Shown: positions 42,650 through 56,276 of the stretch, one piece after another
Layout: every line of letters begins with the position of its first letter
Position numbering within the stretch: the stretch's first letter is position 1
Origin: Toxotes chatareus
Taxonomy: Eukaryota; Chordata; Actinopteri; Toxotidae
Reading direction: 5' to 3'
NCBI GenBank assembly: GCA_016801885.1
Contig: CM028898.1
Location: 186,001-250,000, forward strand
DNA length: 64,000 nucleotides
Program-made: the position numbers and the translations under genes
Notes under the pieces: model-generated
The model's input: only the letters and a program-made list of their open reading frames with translations
The model's database searches: none
Told to the model about the DNA's origin: nothing

Positions 42650-43860
42650 TAAATACTTGAGACACACACAATCCACGGAGGGTTTCACCCCAAATCCAGC
42701 ACCCTGAGACTGTACACGAAGAAGAGAGAGCGTCAGAGGCACTATCCAGGAGAGAGATCCATGAGTACATCAGAAAGATGCCCCCAAGTGATGAAGTGCT
42801 TAGTAAATACCTCAGACAGCAGAGACCCAAGGAGGGAGAGATGGAAGAGCTGGAAGTCCTGCATGGTATGTATCACCAGCAGATAGAAGAAGTGGCTAAT
42901 ATCAAAAAGTCTTACCAGTGGCTGGAAAAGGCTGGATTGAAAGATGGCACTCATTCAATTCAATTCAATTCAATTCAATTTTATTTATATAGCGCCTTCC
43001 ACAATCAAAATTGTCTCAAAGCGCTTTACAGAGACCCAGAGTCTGACCCCAGAGCAAGCACTTGAGGCGACAGTGGCAAGGAAAACTCCCTTTTAACAGG
43101 AAGAAACCTTGAGCAGAACCTGGCTCATAGGGGGACCCTCCTGCCGATGGCCGGGCTGGGTAAAAGGAGGAAAAGGAGGAAGATAGGACAGCTAGGAATA
43201 GAGGAGAGGAGAAGACTCATGACAGCACAAGAACAGTACAAGCGCAATAAAGGCCAGGGTTTATCACACCAGGCAGGACCCCAGGTGCAGGCTGTGCAAA
43301 GATGCTCCTGAGACAATCCAGCACACAACAGCGGGGTGTAAGATGCTAGCAGGCAGGATGTACATTGAACGCCATAACCAAGCAATAAGTGGTTGGCATA
43401 GTTTACAGAAACATCTGTGCCGACTATGGGCTGGAAGTTCCAAGGTCAAAATGGGATACACCTCCAAAGGTGGTGGATAATGACTGAGCTAAGATCCTGT
43501 GGGACTTCCAGATACAGACTGATAAACTGGTCATGGCTAATCAACAGGACAAAGAGCAGAAGAAAGCTGTAGCGATAGATGTAGCAATCCCAAGCAAAAG
43601 CAACATCAAGGAACACAGGAAGCTTGAGAAATACCAAGGGCTGAAAGAAGAGCTTGAAAAGATGTGGAAGGCAACAGTGGTCCCTATGGTAATCGGAACA
43701 CCTGGGGCTGTGACCCCTAAATAGGGAGAGTGGCTCCAGCAGACCCCAGGAACAACATCCGAGATCTCTGTCCAGAAGAGTGCAGTCCTAGGAACAGCTA
43801 CTGTGGACCCTCAAGCTCCCAGGCCTCTGGTAGAGGACCCAAGGTTGAAGGAAAAATAAT
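42650..43860 (+). pseudogene. C-terminus of LINE with restriction-like endonuclease
   Basis: Broken frames follow one protein: HGMYHQQIEEVANIKKSYQW and LEKAGLKDG (42778-42950), [L2 tail 42955-43214], RQDPRCRLCKDAPETIQHTT (a CCHC knuckle, near 43270), then KKAVAIDVAIPSKSNIKEHR and LEKYQGLKEELEKMWK (43533-43724), ending EISVQKSAVLGTA. The knuckle followed by 'AVxIDVAIPxDxNI' is the PD-(D/E)xK endonuclease end of R2/R4/NeSL-type LINEs; the usual proline-aspartate strand before it is damaged (NQQDKEQKK). Stops and frameshifts throughout. It once nicked its target DNA. Confidence 0.75.
42955..43214 (-). mobile_element. 5'-truncated L2-like tail inside the RLE LINE
   Basis: About 260 bases of the L2-like 3' end in minus orientation, starting in a (CAATT)n tail. 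A 6-bp duplication ACTCAT flanks it (42949-42954, 43215-43220). It interrupts the older LINE between the KDGTH and TAQEQ segments. Confidence 0.87.
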
Positions 43861-45762
43861 TTATATATGATCCTCCTTGGGACTTGCCAGTGACAGTAGG
43901 GAGTGGTGCAAATGGGGTTATTATTTTTTTTCTCTCTATTTTGCTTCTGCCCTCAAGATAGTTTGACTGCAGGCAGAGATGTAAAATAATCAGTGCTGGA
44001 TCTGGGCCAATGCAGAATTTTGGAAATACTTTTACGGGTTAAAGGGACATCACGGTTAAAAGAAACCAACACTGACTGTCAGGACACAGAGAAAATGGAA
44101 CGCGGTCTTCCAAGTCCCACATTTTGATGATCCATTCCCCCCATCCTCCTCCCTGTGCTGACTTTGCTGCTCTATAATATCATATTACTTCCTCCTTTGT
44201 TCCTGACAGACAAGAGTCATAATCCCTGTGGCTTCTACAGGGCTTTGTCACTTGGACGTAAACATAATTTTGACTGAGGCTGCAGTGTCTGATGCTGTCG
44301 TTTTTCTTGGGATGACTGTCTCTATTCTGTCCCATATCATAATTATTGGGATCTCTGTAGAACATAAACTTTTTTTCTTCTGGTCCAAAAAGAAGTTGTT
44401 GGTCTTGAAAGAAAAAATATCTTAACACACATGTTTTTGTGTGGAGATTTTAGCTTTATCTCATAGTCTTCATTAACAGATAGGCCACTGTTTGCAAGTT
44501 GAACATTTCCTGTTCCTCCCTCACCGTCTTCCTTCATCACCTCCTTCTCTGTCTCTCCCCTCAATGCAGACTTATGACCATCAAAGGCACAGGAATAAGA
44601 CAATCTCTCTACCTGCTCTGATTAGTGTGGCATAATTAAAGGCAATGCTCAAAGTCGCGACACAAACACTTCCTCCTCTCTCTCTATACTATCTCTCTCA
44701 TCTTTCAGCTGCCCTCTCCTTCTTCCCTTCATTTCTTTGCTGCATTCACTCTCCACATACAAGTTTGGTTCCTTATCTGTCACTGATCCTTCTTTCCATG
44801 ACTGACATATGCATTTTTCATCTATTTTGCCCTAAATGCACCATTTGAGGACTCCTCTTGTTTGGTTCTCACTGACTGGCACCAGTGGGTATATTACATG
44901 GTATTATGTTCACTGCCAATAATGAGGGTTGGACATGGAAATAATAAAAGAACTTTAAATGTGAAGTTACTACATTACATTTAAATTGAACTAAAAAGGC
45001 CAGTGAAATTAAACTGATGCTGCCTCCAGGCTTGGCTGAACATATCCTGGTCCAAATCTTGTTATAAATACAGATGGGAAACTGACTATGACTCTCTAAA
45101 ATCAAACTGTGTTTAAATCCCCAAACATGTTCCTTTCACTCATTCATACATTGCATTCAAACATCCATTCATCCATACATCAAAAAAGTTAGGATATTGT
45201 ACTTGAAGAAAGTGCTAAATATTTAAATTCAAAAGTTAAGTAACAATAGCACAAAATAAACACAGTCCAAGTAAAATTCTTGCATCCACAATTTGACTTT
45301 AAAGAACATGAACATCTTCAGTAAAAACATATATCGAAGTTGGAAAAACACAAAACGTCATCAAATTCACTGAGTTTTCTTTGCTGGTTAAAATAAAAAC
45401 AAAAAACAAAAAAAAAAAAACAAGACATGACAGCACACGGTGTGAAAACTGTACGCCCTGGTTTGTTTCAGTTAAACACTGAGCAGAGACAGGTAGATTG
45501 TGAGCCACTTGATCCCTCAAAGAAGAATCTCGAAAAGATGACAAACTGCACACACACAAGATCCTGAACTCAAGCTCAATTTCTAATTGAGCTGTGATCC
45601 CGTCAAAATATATTGCCCAACATATTACTAATGTCATTGTTATGGCATCAGCTCCTCCTGCCAATGATTCATTCAGCTACACCAGAAGGAGGAAAAAGCA
45701 GAAATGATAACAACTTCATCTGCAACCCAGTTAAAAGAAAAGGTTGTGTGGATCCAAACCAA

Positions 45763-45797
<35 letters not shown>

Positions 45798-47394
45798 AAA
45801 ACTGTGAATGTCACACACTGTGTAGTGCTTTGTATTGATCTCGGGTTATGAGTACATCACACATTTCACTAAGATGCGAAATGTAAAATGTGAAAACACA
45901 AATAAAGTTTAAACTAAAATAGAGTGAGACATGAGTAACAACTAAATTTTGACTGAAGCTAATAAATGACCTGTTGAGCAATTGACTTGAAGTTTGTTTT
46001 TAGTTTAGTTTTTTTAACTAAAATTATGTGTGTGTTTAAATGTGGATGGGGAGAGAGAGAGAGGAAAGAAAGAGAGGAAGGGAAGGGTGACTGACACAGT
46101 GACAACAAGTCAACCCAGACAGCTAAGCCTTTTCTTTGTATTAGCAGCAGTGTGTGTGTGTGTGTCAGTGCAGGACTCCTGTTTCTGATGGCTGCCTGGG
46201 TGACAATGTTGTTGGCCAATTTCTTGACACCTCAGAGACCAGGAAAAAAAAAAGACAGACAGAAAAAGAAAAAAGAGAGAAAAAGACAATGTTGACAACA
46301 TGAAATAATCATCAGCTCCTTCCCTTGTGAGAGTGAAATATGAAACATTAATACACATATTCTCCCCCCTTTTCCTTCTCCACTCTGTCTCCATCCTGCG
46401 CTTCTATCTCTGGGGAGGAAAACTAATAAAGAGGAACAAAAATGCAGGAATGATTAAAAGCTGCTTCTATGCAAGAGAAACATTAAAATCAGACAGAATG
46501 GGAGAGAGAAAGAGATGCTGAGGCTGGGAGAGAAAGAAAGAGAGAGAGAGAGAGGACAGAGATGGAAAAGCAGGTGGAGAATGAATGAGTGCAGGTAGAG
46601 AAAGAAGGGAGCAACAGAGGAGGAGAAGTAAGAGGCAGATGATGCAGGGAGAAGGCAGCGACTGCCAGTCTCTTTATCTCTGTCAATAGTTAGTTAATAT
46701 TCCAGTGGTCGGCTCGGCACCTCCACCTCATTTCTATCTGCAAATATTTACACTGGATAGCCCTGTATCCATGTTTTCTTTGATGCACACAGACACACCG
46801 CCGCACACACACACACACACACACACACACAGTGTGCATCATACAAAACACATACCTTAACTCCTCTTGGCTTTTGCCAGTTTCATAATAGATGTCAGAG
46901 AGTGTTACATTAAAAGCCATACTGACAACTTTTCTGCAGGCTTCTGCTTTAATTTAAAATGATGCAAGGAACCTCTGAGCCAGTAAGACAACAACAACTA
47001 CAACAACTTAAAAATAAACTAACTGCTGACATTTTAAAGCTCTGGCAATAAATCTCTCTATACTGAAGAAAAACATGGCTAATGTCTGTTAATGTCATAG
47101 GCCTCTGAAGGGAAGTCTGGATTATGGCCCTGCTGGTGCTGGATCAATACTGATATCAGCCCCAGCTGACGACATTCAGACACTTGCGGCTTAAGCACAA
47201 CAGTTAACCTCACATCCAAAATGCTCTAATGCAACCAAAACACTTCATCCATTTCTTAGCTGTGCTACCACAGTAATGACAACATTTATCTCCCAACAGT
47301 AACACTTTATCTCTCAGAGCACAGTAGCCTAACAAAACACAACAGGTAGCATTACAGTATGCATCACTATTATCTTTTCAGCAAAGAGAACACT
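43861..47394. other. Long non-coding stretch
   Basis: No coding region recognised. Short ORFs lack family motifs. Contains (GT)n at 45766-45795, (CA)n at 46802-46830, a GA-rich run at 46520-46560 and an A-run at 45405-45420. Possibly intron or intergenic DNA. Confidence 0.5.
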
Positions 47395-47466
47395 TCTGTA
47401 CTGTACTAATTTTGTGCCATAACATGTAAATGTACTGGTATGACAATAAAAGTTCCTTGATCCTTC
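47395..47466 (+). mobile_element. Rex1/CR1-like LINE 3' tail only
   Basis: Matches about 13130-13195 ('ccataacatg', 'ggtatgacaataaa', 'gttccttgatcctt'): a severely 5'-truncated copy. Confidence 0.8.
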
Positions 47467-47639
47467 CAACAGCACAAAGCGAAACTACAGTGTCCTTCTC
47501 TTTGTTGTAATGAAATCCTGGTTTGAAAAATTGGAATTGAAAAATACTTCAAAGACAACTGTTGTTGTTTATTGTTGTGCTACCTGTTGTCAGTGTTGTG
47601 TTAGATCATTGTGTAATGAGTGTGTCCGAACAGCAACAA

Positions 47640-48200
47640 CGTGTTATTCCTTAAGATTTGCAAAGTGATTGGCAGAGACTGCAAAGCAACTGATGGACAC
47701 ATTCCACCAGGAGCATTGCCTCGCTGACCACCCTGTTTAGAGGCATGTCAGTGCAAGATATCTGCTTTGCCACGTCCAGGTCTTACACACTTACTTTTGT
47801 GCAGTCACATCTCAGAAATATGACATCTGACTCTACGTCTCACTTTGTGTTTGATGGAGGTTCTGTCTGGATCAGACTGACATCTCTTGGTCATTTTCAT
47901 CTCCTAGACTGGAGCTGTTTTTTTATCTAGTCAGCCCTTGGGTCTTGATTGGTTGTGTTCAGATTCGGGCACAGCTGGGAGCACATCATCCCTAATGGCC
48001 TTTGCCTTTGTTGGTTACCAATACAGAAGGCCATAAGATGGCGTAGAATGCACAAAATAAAAACAATATTTACCTGGATGTAATTACAGCTCTGTGAGTT
48101 TAGTCCTCTACTGTTCTGTTACGGGGCAATGAATGCAAAGCTTGTTAGAGGGCTACGCATGCTCATAGAGCTGGAGTTGCATCCAGGTAACTGCCAACTC
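47640..48200 (+). mobile_element. Possible DIRS-type retrotransposon remnant
   Basis: A short frame at 47745 (GMSVQDICFATSRSYTLTFV) resembles the C-terminal end of tyrosine recombinases in DIRS-like elements. It is followed by a repeat-like region with 'gttacggggcaatgaatgca'. The evidence is thin. Confidence 0.3.
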
Positions 48201-51200
48201 TTCAGTACCATGCTTAAACAGATCTGGATGATTAAATATGATAAATTTATACTGTTTTAAAGCTGTAGTTTCAATGAACTTTTAAGCTCCAAACAGAGAA
48301 TTCTGTTCTGATTTATTACATTTTAAATTCGACAAATCAGAGGCTTCTTTGCTGCAGTGAAAGCAATGAAGCTACAGATGTGAGGTGGGAGGATCTCTCC
48401 AGTGACCCGAACACAATAAAACATTTATTGTCTGTGTTGTTATTAAAGTAGAAACGCACACATTAAGTTGTCTGTAGTGGGTTGAAAGAGAAAAGAAGTA
48501 CACAGTGGGGAAGTGTAAAGTGGGGGTGATGCCTCTTACGACCTGTTTCAGTGCCTATTTTATGGGTGTTAAAACAGCAAAATAGGCTTTTAATGCAGGC
48601 CTAGGCCAGATGTCGATGTGGTCCTGGGCTGCTCTCTCCCCTCCTGCCTCCCTGTGTACTTCATTAATTGAGAAGTTGAAAGATTTATCCGTGTCTTCTG
48701 CTTTTTTGTTTTTTCCTCCACTAACTTCCTTCCTCCCTGTTGTCCTCTATTGTAATTAAGTGGTTCAGGATTCTGCCCTGTGTATGTGTGTCTGTGTGTG
48801 CGAGTGTGCATGAAAGGGAGAGAGAGGAGAGAGACAGTGTTTTCCTTCCATTGCTCGCTGCACATTCTTTCTCTTTGCAGCAGATGGTTCTGTTCTGCCT
48901 TAACGGCCAAGAATTCCAACTTAATTAATGCTAAATAATTAACTAAATAAACATGCTAAGCACAGCAAACACACACACACATGCACAGATACTCACACAC
49001 TACGTATTTGCATCATCTTCGGGGAGCTGGTCATTTGGGGCTGTGAGAAAAGAGCAAGTGCTATAGAAGGTGGTAATGAAACAAGCTCATTTTCTCATCA
49101 GTGAGGTAATTAATGTATTTAATGCTGTATTTATCATGTTGTACATCACAGTTTTCTGACAATGCTCTGCCTCTGAGGCCACAACTGTCTGTGTGTGTTC
49201 TGTCTGACACCTGCATTCTGTCTGATACCCACGTATTGCTTCAGTGGTTCACGCTGGAGCCAGTATAAGTTTAGATCAAAACATAATATGGAATCACCCC
49301 ACACATAAGTTAAAGACAGGTTGTGCTGTGATTTCAGGTATATTTACCTGTAATATGATCAGTCAGAGACAAAATTAGAGGCTCATTCAGGTCTATGTCA
49401 GCTGCCATGAGGTCCACTGAATGAGACACATAGAGAGGTGTAACTTCAGATGGAAAGCCCAAGCTTGTACTTGTGGGACAACGCTGGCGACAGTGCGTAA
49501 ATAAACCAGGTTTGGAATTGCTTAAATACTTTTTTCCCAAAAGGTCAGACTGCTGTTTTAATCTCAGAAACACTCCTTCAACATCAAACGCATTTTCATT
49601 TTTTTAAACAGCTGTTTCATTTATAACTTCAAATGAAAATATTATAGACATCTTTAGGAAATGCTAGAATCTCCATCTGAACTGAAGTTAAAGCTGTGTA
49701 TATTGCAGCATCACACAACAGCAGTTAGAAAAGATGTGTCCAGCAGAGGAGGTAAAGGGAAGAAAACAACATAATCTGGAGGCATTGCATTACATATAGC
49801 TGTATATACTAAGCTTTATACAGTAGCCAGTTTATATAATAGTCATATTTATGAATACAACACTATGATGATCCCACAGCTCTGTTTGTGGCAACTCAGG
49901 TGTGACTAATCACAGGATGGTTGGCTCAAACTTGTATATTTGATGTAACTTGCAGGTTCTCCTGCAACGACAGAAGACGCAATTTCTTTTGGATGCTCCA
50001 GTTTCCTTCTGTAGGTCAGTGGGTGAGTGGGACACTGCCTCCTGTCCAGGAAGCACACCACCTTTCAGGTGCCAGGATCCAGACCCTCTAACCCACACAC
50101 CTATGGAATTTCAAGAATAAATGAAGTAACTTCTCTGAATTCATAGAAATCATAAGAAGTTCCTTAATGGCAAATGTAAAGATATTAGATATCATGCATA
50201 CATTGCTGTGATAAGCCTCTTTTGTTGGTGTTAGTGTTCAGAGTGCAAACTCAGGGTTGAGGCAGTGTGTGTGTACACATGCAATATTAAGTGTGTACCT
50301 GTACGAACGCCTGTCTGTGCGTGCTCCAGGGACCCACTTCATCAGCGCTCAGTCGAGTGTGTCAGGTGGTGATGTGTCAAGTGGTGATGTGATCTGGTCT
50401 GTGGTCCCACCCCCATCCCCTCCACACACACACACACACACACACAGAGACACACAGAGCTCTGCTTCAGTGTGGCCCAGAACAATAAGGGCTCATTTGG
50501 TGAAATGAATCTGTCTGCCACCGAGGCTCTTCCTCTGAGGAGCCTAATCGCACTCAAACTAATGACTAAACTGTGTGTGTGTGTGTGCGTATGTGTGTGT
50601 GTGTGTCCCTATGTCAGACAGTGAATAAACAGACAGAGAGCACAGGGCAGAAACATAGAAAGTGTTCAGCTGCTTTCTAGGGCTTTACATCTCATAGCAT
50701 TTGAGGAATTTCATCTGGCCTCTTGGGGGGTGGTGGTCTGCCCAGATGCTATTCTTTCAATTCCTTATAATACCTTATGCTCACCAGACCAACCTACACC
50801 AGTACACCAAACCCTTCCTTCACTACTCCCAATGCTGCTTCCAGCACTCCCAGTCTGGTATCTCCAGCAGCAGCAGCAGCATCAGCGGCAGCGGCGCCAC
50901 TGCAGTAGTGGTGTGGATGGTGGTAATTAATGGATTTACACATTGAGCTCTTGTCAAACACATGCCAAGGGCAAGGAGCTATCCCAGCACACCATGGCGA
51001 TTAACTTCTTACACACACAACACTGGTGAATATAGCTCTAAGTCCCTCTGATATAAAAACCCACAAAGCACACAGTTCCAACACACACAGGCTATTACCT
51101 GAACCTAAAGGCCCCTCACTTAGGCACTGAAATGGGTAAAGGGACCGTTTGTGTGTATGAGTGTGTGCATGTGTGTGAGAAATAGATGGGATAATTTTTT

Positions 51201-51282
51201 TTTTTTGACAAAACCGTGAGAATGCATCAACAAGAGATGCTGAAAACAAGGCTGACATGGCCTGAGCAGCTATTCAAGAGAT
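48201..51282. other. Long non-coding stretch
   Basis: No gene. Includes (CA)n at 50422-50446 and GT runs at 50573-50605. 48500-48930 has balanced, low-repeat sequence that might be conserved. Confidence 0.45.
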
Positions 51283-52183
51283 TCAAAGAGATTCAAAGGG
51301 TTTATTGTCATTTGCACAGTAAGGAAACAGGTTTCCCTGTACAATGAAATTCTTACTTTGCTCTTCACCCAGAGTGCCATACGAAATGTTGTAAGTAAAA
51401 TAAAAATAGATAAATAATAGTATTTACAAAATATTAACAAGAGCATAAGTGAAAAAAAAAGTTACATAAAATATAAACTGTACTGATATATACAAATCAG
51501 CTGTTGTGCAAATTCAGCTGAGAGTGAAGTGAAGACTGTTATGTGAACAGTGCGGTATGTGTGCAGTTATTAAGGTGCAGAACAGTAATAAATAATAACA
51601 GTCAGTATGTGCAAAAGTTGCAGCCTGTTATTACAGACTCCTGTCAGCTGTTGAGGAGTCTGATGGCAGACGGGAAGAAAGAGTTTTTAAGTCTGGTGGT
51701 CCTGCACTTCACACTCCTGTACCTCCGGCCTGAAGGGAGGAGAGTGAACAGACCTTGTTGTGGGTGGGTGGGGTCCTTGATGATGGAGGCAGCTCTCCTG
51801 TGGACTCTGTGCTGGTAGATGCTCTGCAGAGAGGGCAGAGGAGTCCTGGTGATCTTAGACGCAGTCTTCACCACTCTCTGCAGGCGTTTGCGGTCCATGG
51901 CAGTGGAGCTGCCGTACCACACAGTGATGCAGCTGGTCAAGATGGACTCAACAACGCAGCTGTAGAAGTTCCTGAGGATCTTTGGTGACATGCCAAACTT
52001 CCTCAGCCTCCTCAGGAAGTACAGCCGCTGCTGGGCTTTCTTCACCAGCTGTGTGGTGTTGAGTGTCCAGGTGAGGTCTTGGCTGAGGTGGACCCCCAAG
52101 TATTTAAAGCTGCTCATACCAGCACAGGTATGAACATACAAAGCTACAGTGGCTTCAAACTCTGTCACTTTTTGCACTTTACA
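51283..52183 (-). mobile_element. Rex1/CR1-like LINE, 5'-truncated copy
   Basis: The minus-strand frame 51644-52177 encodes SSFKYLGVHLSQDLTWTLNT, QQRLYFLRRLRKFGM, SCITVWYGSSTAMDRKRLQR and a C-terminus KNSFFPSAIRLLNS. It aligns motif by motif with 12.3-12.8 kb (SSFRYLGVHITEDLTWN, RLYFLRKLRQ, ITVWHGSCTAAERKALQR) but is clearly another subfamily. The 3' tail is an (ATTCAAAGAG)n-like repeat at about 51275-51300. Only the post-catalytic C-terminus of the reverse transcriptase remains, in one open frame. Confidence 0.83.
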
Positions 52184-52194
52184 CTTTACTGTTA

Positions 52195-52480
52195 TGGTAA
52201 AATGGACTGCATTTATATAGCGCTTTTCTAGTCTTTTTGACCACTCAAAGCTCTTTTACACTATTAAATATTAACCCATTCACACACACACACATTCATA
52301 CCATGCTTTCCATTCTAAGGCTTTTTGGCGCTTTTTGACTAACACACACACACGCCAGTGTGCACATCAGGGGTAAATTGGGGTTCAGTGTCTTGCCCAA
52401 GGATACTTCGACATGCAGATCGGAGGAGCCGGGGGTCGAACCACCGACCTTCTGATTAGGGCCTCTTGAGCCACAGCTGG
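52195..52480 (-). mobile_element. SINE, minus orientation
   Basis: On the minus strand the tRNA-like part comes first: 'ggtcggtggttcgaccccc' carries a B-box (GGTTCGANNCC). The far end is 'gactagaaaagcgctatata', an L2-like 3' tail. The body includes 'tgggcaagacactgaacccc'. A common fish SINE pattern. Confidence 0.75.
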
Positions 52481-54042
52481 TGCCAAACAGGTAATATCTC
52501 ATAGACATACACAAGGACAACCTGACGTGCTTCTACTGCATCATTTGAAAATGATCATAAGGGATTATAAAATCTATGAAAAAACATGATTAGCAGTAAC
52601 TGCAGCATCATTGTCATCTGAATAAAATCAGAGATAAAAGTTTTTGACTTTTACTAAATTTGCAAAAATCATGATTTACTTATTATTATGCATCATTGAG
52701 TGTAGACTGATGGGCAAAAATAACAATTTTATCCATTTACAAATAAATCTACAACACAAAGTACAAAATGTGGAGGGACAGAAGACTTTTTAATATCAAT
52801 CTATAATATCTATATAATATCTAATATGTTTATACTTATGTATAACAGGTACAAGTGTGACAAGTACAAAAGTTTCTCAAGCTATATCTATAATATCAAG
52901 ACTAAACATGAACATCTGTAATAGAGCCTGCAGCTCTGAGCCCTAATCAGTAAGCATATATCATTTACAAAATCACCTCTTGGCCATTTTGACAGGTGGC
53001 CAGCTGGATACATCTGTCAAGTAAGTGAAATGGAGGAAGTTTTCAAAGTGAACCTGTTTAAAAATAACCCGTTGTGTGACTAGACAAAAGATTTTGTGTA
53101 TCTTTGTAGCAATAAACTGTGGCCTACTGTTACAGTCGTCAGTGTTTCCAATGAGAATGAATTTTCATTAGTCTAATGTTCTTTATATATGTTAAGCACT
53201 GCTTTCTCACAACTACTTGATAAGAGTGCTGCAGCGCAGCAAGAGGTAGTTATTATTAGGTGAGGGTAAAGTTTCCCTTTGCTGCTTCTTGTATCATCAT
53301 CATAAACATCATCATTAGATCCACATTTGCTACAACTATTATTTGACTTCTGTCACTTTGTAATTGAGAAACAGCAACTCCCCAAAACAACTAAAGCAGG
53401 AGAAATGGATTTACCAAGTGGACTTTTCCCTCTTCCATCTGTGTAAGGCTTTTCTCATTTTCTTGCCCCACTATCTCTCCTCTAAACGTCTCAAGCCACT
53501 TGTTTTATTCAGGCTGGGAGAAGAAGGGAAAAAATAAAAGAGGGAGAGGATAAGAGAGGTGGAAATAAAAGTCAACGAGAGCAGTAAATAGAAATGGAGG
53601 AGGAGAGGAAGATGAGGGCAGTGGAAGTGGATAGTGTTGTAAACACAATCTGGCATCCCACTCCAATTGAATTCCTCCATTTTAAATACCTGCTAGCTGA
53701 GCTGCCTGGCTGTGTGTGTGTGTGTGTGTGAGAAAGAGCAAGAGAGAGAAAGTGCATGCATGGGGAGAGAGAGAAAATGTGTGTATGTACACAAGTGGAT
53801 GTGACTGAGATAGATGACCAGTGGTAAATAGAGCTATTCCTCACAACCAACAGTGACCAAGGCCACTGGCCACACAGCAAGATAGTGTACACTCTCTCCC
53901 TCATGTCAACACTGTGTGCGTGTGTGTGTGTTTGTGTGTGTGTATGCTAAATGCCTCTTGCTGTGAACCATCTGTAGCATTTCATAGCACTGAGTTATTT
54001 TTTGTTGAACATATCTGAGAAGAAGAGTTTATATTAGCTTTA

Positions 54043-54108
<66 letters not shown>
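54043..54108. repeat. (GT)n microsatellite
   Basis: About 33 uninterrupted GT units, the longest dinucleotide tract in the window. Confidence 0.95.
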
Positions 54109-54111
<3 letters not shown>

Positions 54112-54216
54112 TAAATGATATGGTTTGTGTGCTATGTGAGTACACTCTGTGATCACTGGAGCCTCTGGAGGCCTGGATAATTATTTTCAGTCATCACATG
54201 GAATAATCCAGCTACT

Positions 54217-54238
54217 CCTCTCTCTCTCTCTCTCTCTC

Positions 54239-54287
<49 letters not shown>
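54217..54287. repeat. Compound (CT)n(CA)n microsatellite
   Basis: (CT)11 then (AC)n of about 23 units, only 110 bases from the (GT)n tract and in inverse sense to it, so the two could pair as a hairpin. Confidence 0.93.
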
Positions 54288-54292
<5 letters not shown>

Positions 54293-56240
54293 ACTCCTCC
54301 ATTCTAGTGTTAGGCAATGATGCATTACTGAACACTGCTACATAGCAAAAATCCAGACTTCTATGTGAGATTACACCTGCCTCACCTGACTGGACTCACA
54401 CGATGTGACATTATCTTGCAAAGTTACAAATTGTGACACAGTCCAAAGAACCGAGTAAACCAGTTATGCCTTAAAGCCTGTTCATGGTTACAATGCCTGC
54501 ATGGCAGTGAGGCCAATGTCATCATTTGCCCTGTGTGTAAGTCAGGGGTTAACACTGTTGATTTGTGTTAATTAAAACACAAAGAAATGTGGAATGGTAA
54601 ACCAGCCAGCACAAACTACACCCCAGAATTAATATCATCCAAAGCTATGACAAGAAGCTACGATGTAAAATGCTGATGATTAACAGATGATTTGCATCAA
54701 AAATCACAGTTTGCCTTTCCTGTATTTTCATTTGCCATTCTCCATTTTCCTTAGCATCTCTACATTTTTCTTTGTGGTTCTCATTTTATTTTTGTGCTTC
54801 TTTGTTTTCTGACTTTGGCCATTAAGGTAAATAGAAAAATGTTGGTCATCACTGTTAGTCATCCTGCAAAGGAACTCTGGGAAGTGAACTGACCCTGCTT
54901 TATTTAGCATTAATGAGTCACAATCCAAATGCTGCTGAAGCTCATTCGGTTGTCTCACAACAAGAACAGAAAAATTAGGACAGGACTGAACAGATCTTTA
55001 GCCAACTGTCTTTCACACTGTTCAACACATACTGGCTGTCATCAACAGTTTTTCTGATTTCTGAACCAAAGAGAAACATGAATAGATTTAACCATTTTTA
55101 CAGCAACAAGACTTTCAAGCGTGGTCAAAGTTCTTTACCAAAATGCCTGAAAACATAGCATGTAGCTAACAAACAAGCTGAAGTTCATGACAATTGCCAG
55201 TTTCTCCTCTCCTAAGTATTAACAGCTGCTCACTGTGGTCAATTTCAAACATGATTACCATTGATTGCGAAATATACACACCTCTGTCAGTTGGAGCCAG
55301 TTCACCTGAACCTGGAGTGACAGGAAATCGTAGGATGTCAGGAGAAGCCAACAGTAATTGTCAGTAATTCTCCCGACTAATTGCCTGAAGCTCACTAAAG
55401 AACACATTCAGCAGTTGGCATTCAATTAAATCCAATTATGAATAACTTATGGAGCAAACAGAGCTGGGGTAATTTGTAGGAGGCTTTTATATTCTCTCTC
55501 CTCTCTGTGTTGGATTGGCAAATTGGAAAATGGACCAGGTGGGTTTTGGATGAAGCTCCGGCAGTCTGAGGACAAACATTCATGCAGCGCCCTCAGAGTA
55601 TGAAGCGGTCAAAGTGGAGCAAAGAGGAAAATAGGGATTTAACAGTCATTGAAACCCATTATTGACTGCCACTTGCACTGGCTTCTCTCATAAACAGGAA
55701 GCATAAATGGCTGGTAAACTGCAGAACAGAGGAAGTAGTGTGAACATGACTGATGGTGGACCATTTACTTGTGTGTTTGTGCACATGTGGCATTTCTTTT
55801 ATTTTTCTTAATAACGACACCATGACACATCATGTCTGACACATCTCGTCGGCCACTGAATAGACCGTATAGTGGGGATTTATTTTGTGGAATGAATTAT
55901 CCAGTGTAATTAAAAACCTTAATCTCTTTTTTCCCCTCAACAAAACAATTTTGTTTAAACCCAGAGAAGCAATACAAAATTAATTTACCGCACCGCTGAG
56001 TAGTAGTATTAATGCTTTGCCAGTACTCCTCATCCCTATCCCCCACCCATTCCCCCTACCACCATCCACATCCACATCTCTTACATGGGTTATGTGATAT
56101 CAGACGATGGACTGTGTGCTGTTACATGGGTTGTTCCCCGTGTAATCATCAGGAGCAGAGAACAATACACAAAGGATGGCGGGTATTAGCTCTAATAGAC
56201 TGTCCTGTGGGCGGGGGGCTCAGCTATTGTCTGACATTGT

Positions 56241-56276
<36 letters not shown>

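Noticed and set aside
47745..47930. Tyrosine recombinase gene
   Set aside because: Only about 20 residues resemble the family and catalytic residues are not identifiable; kept only as a low-confidence DIRS remnant.
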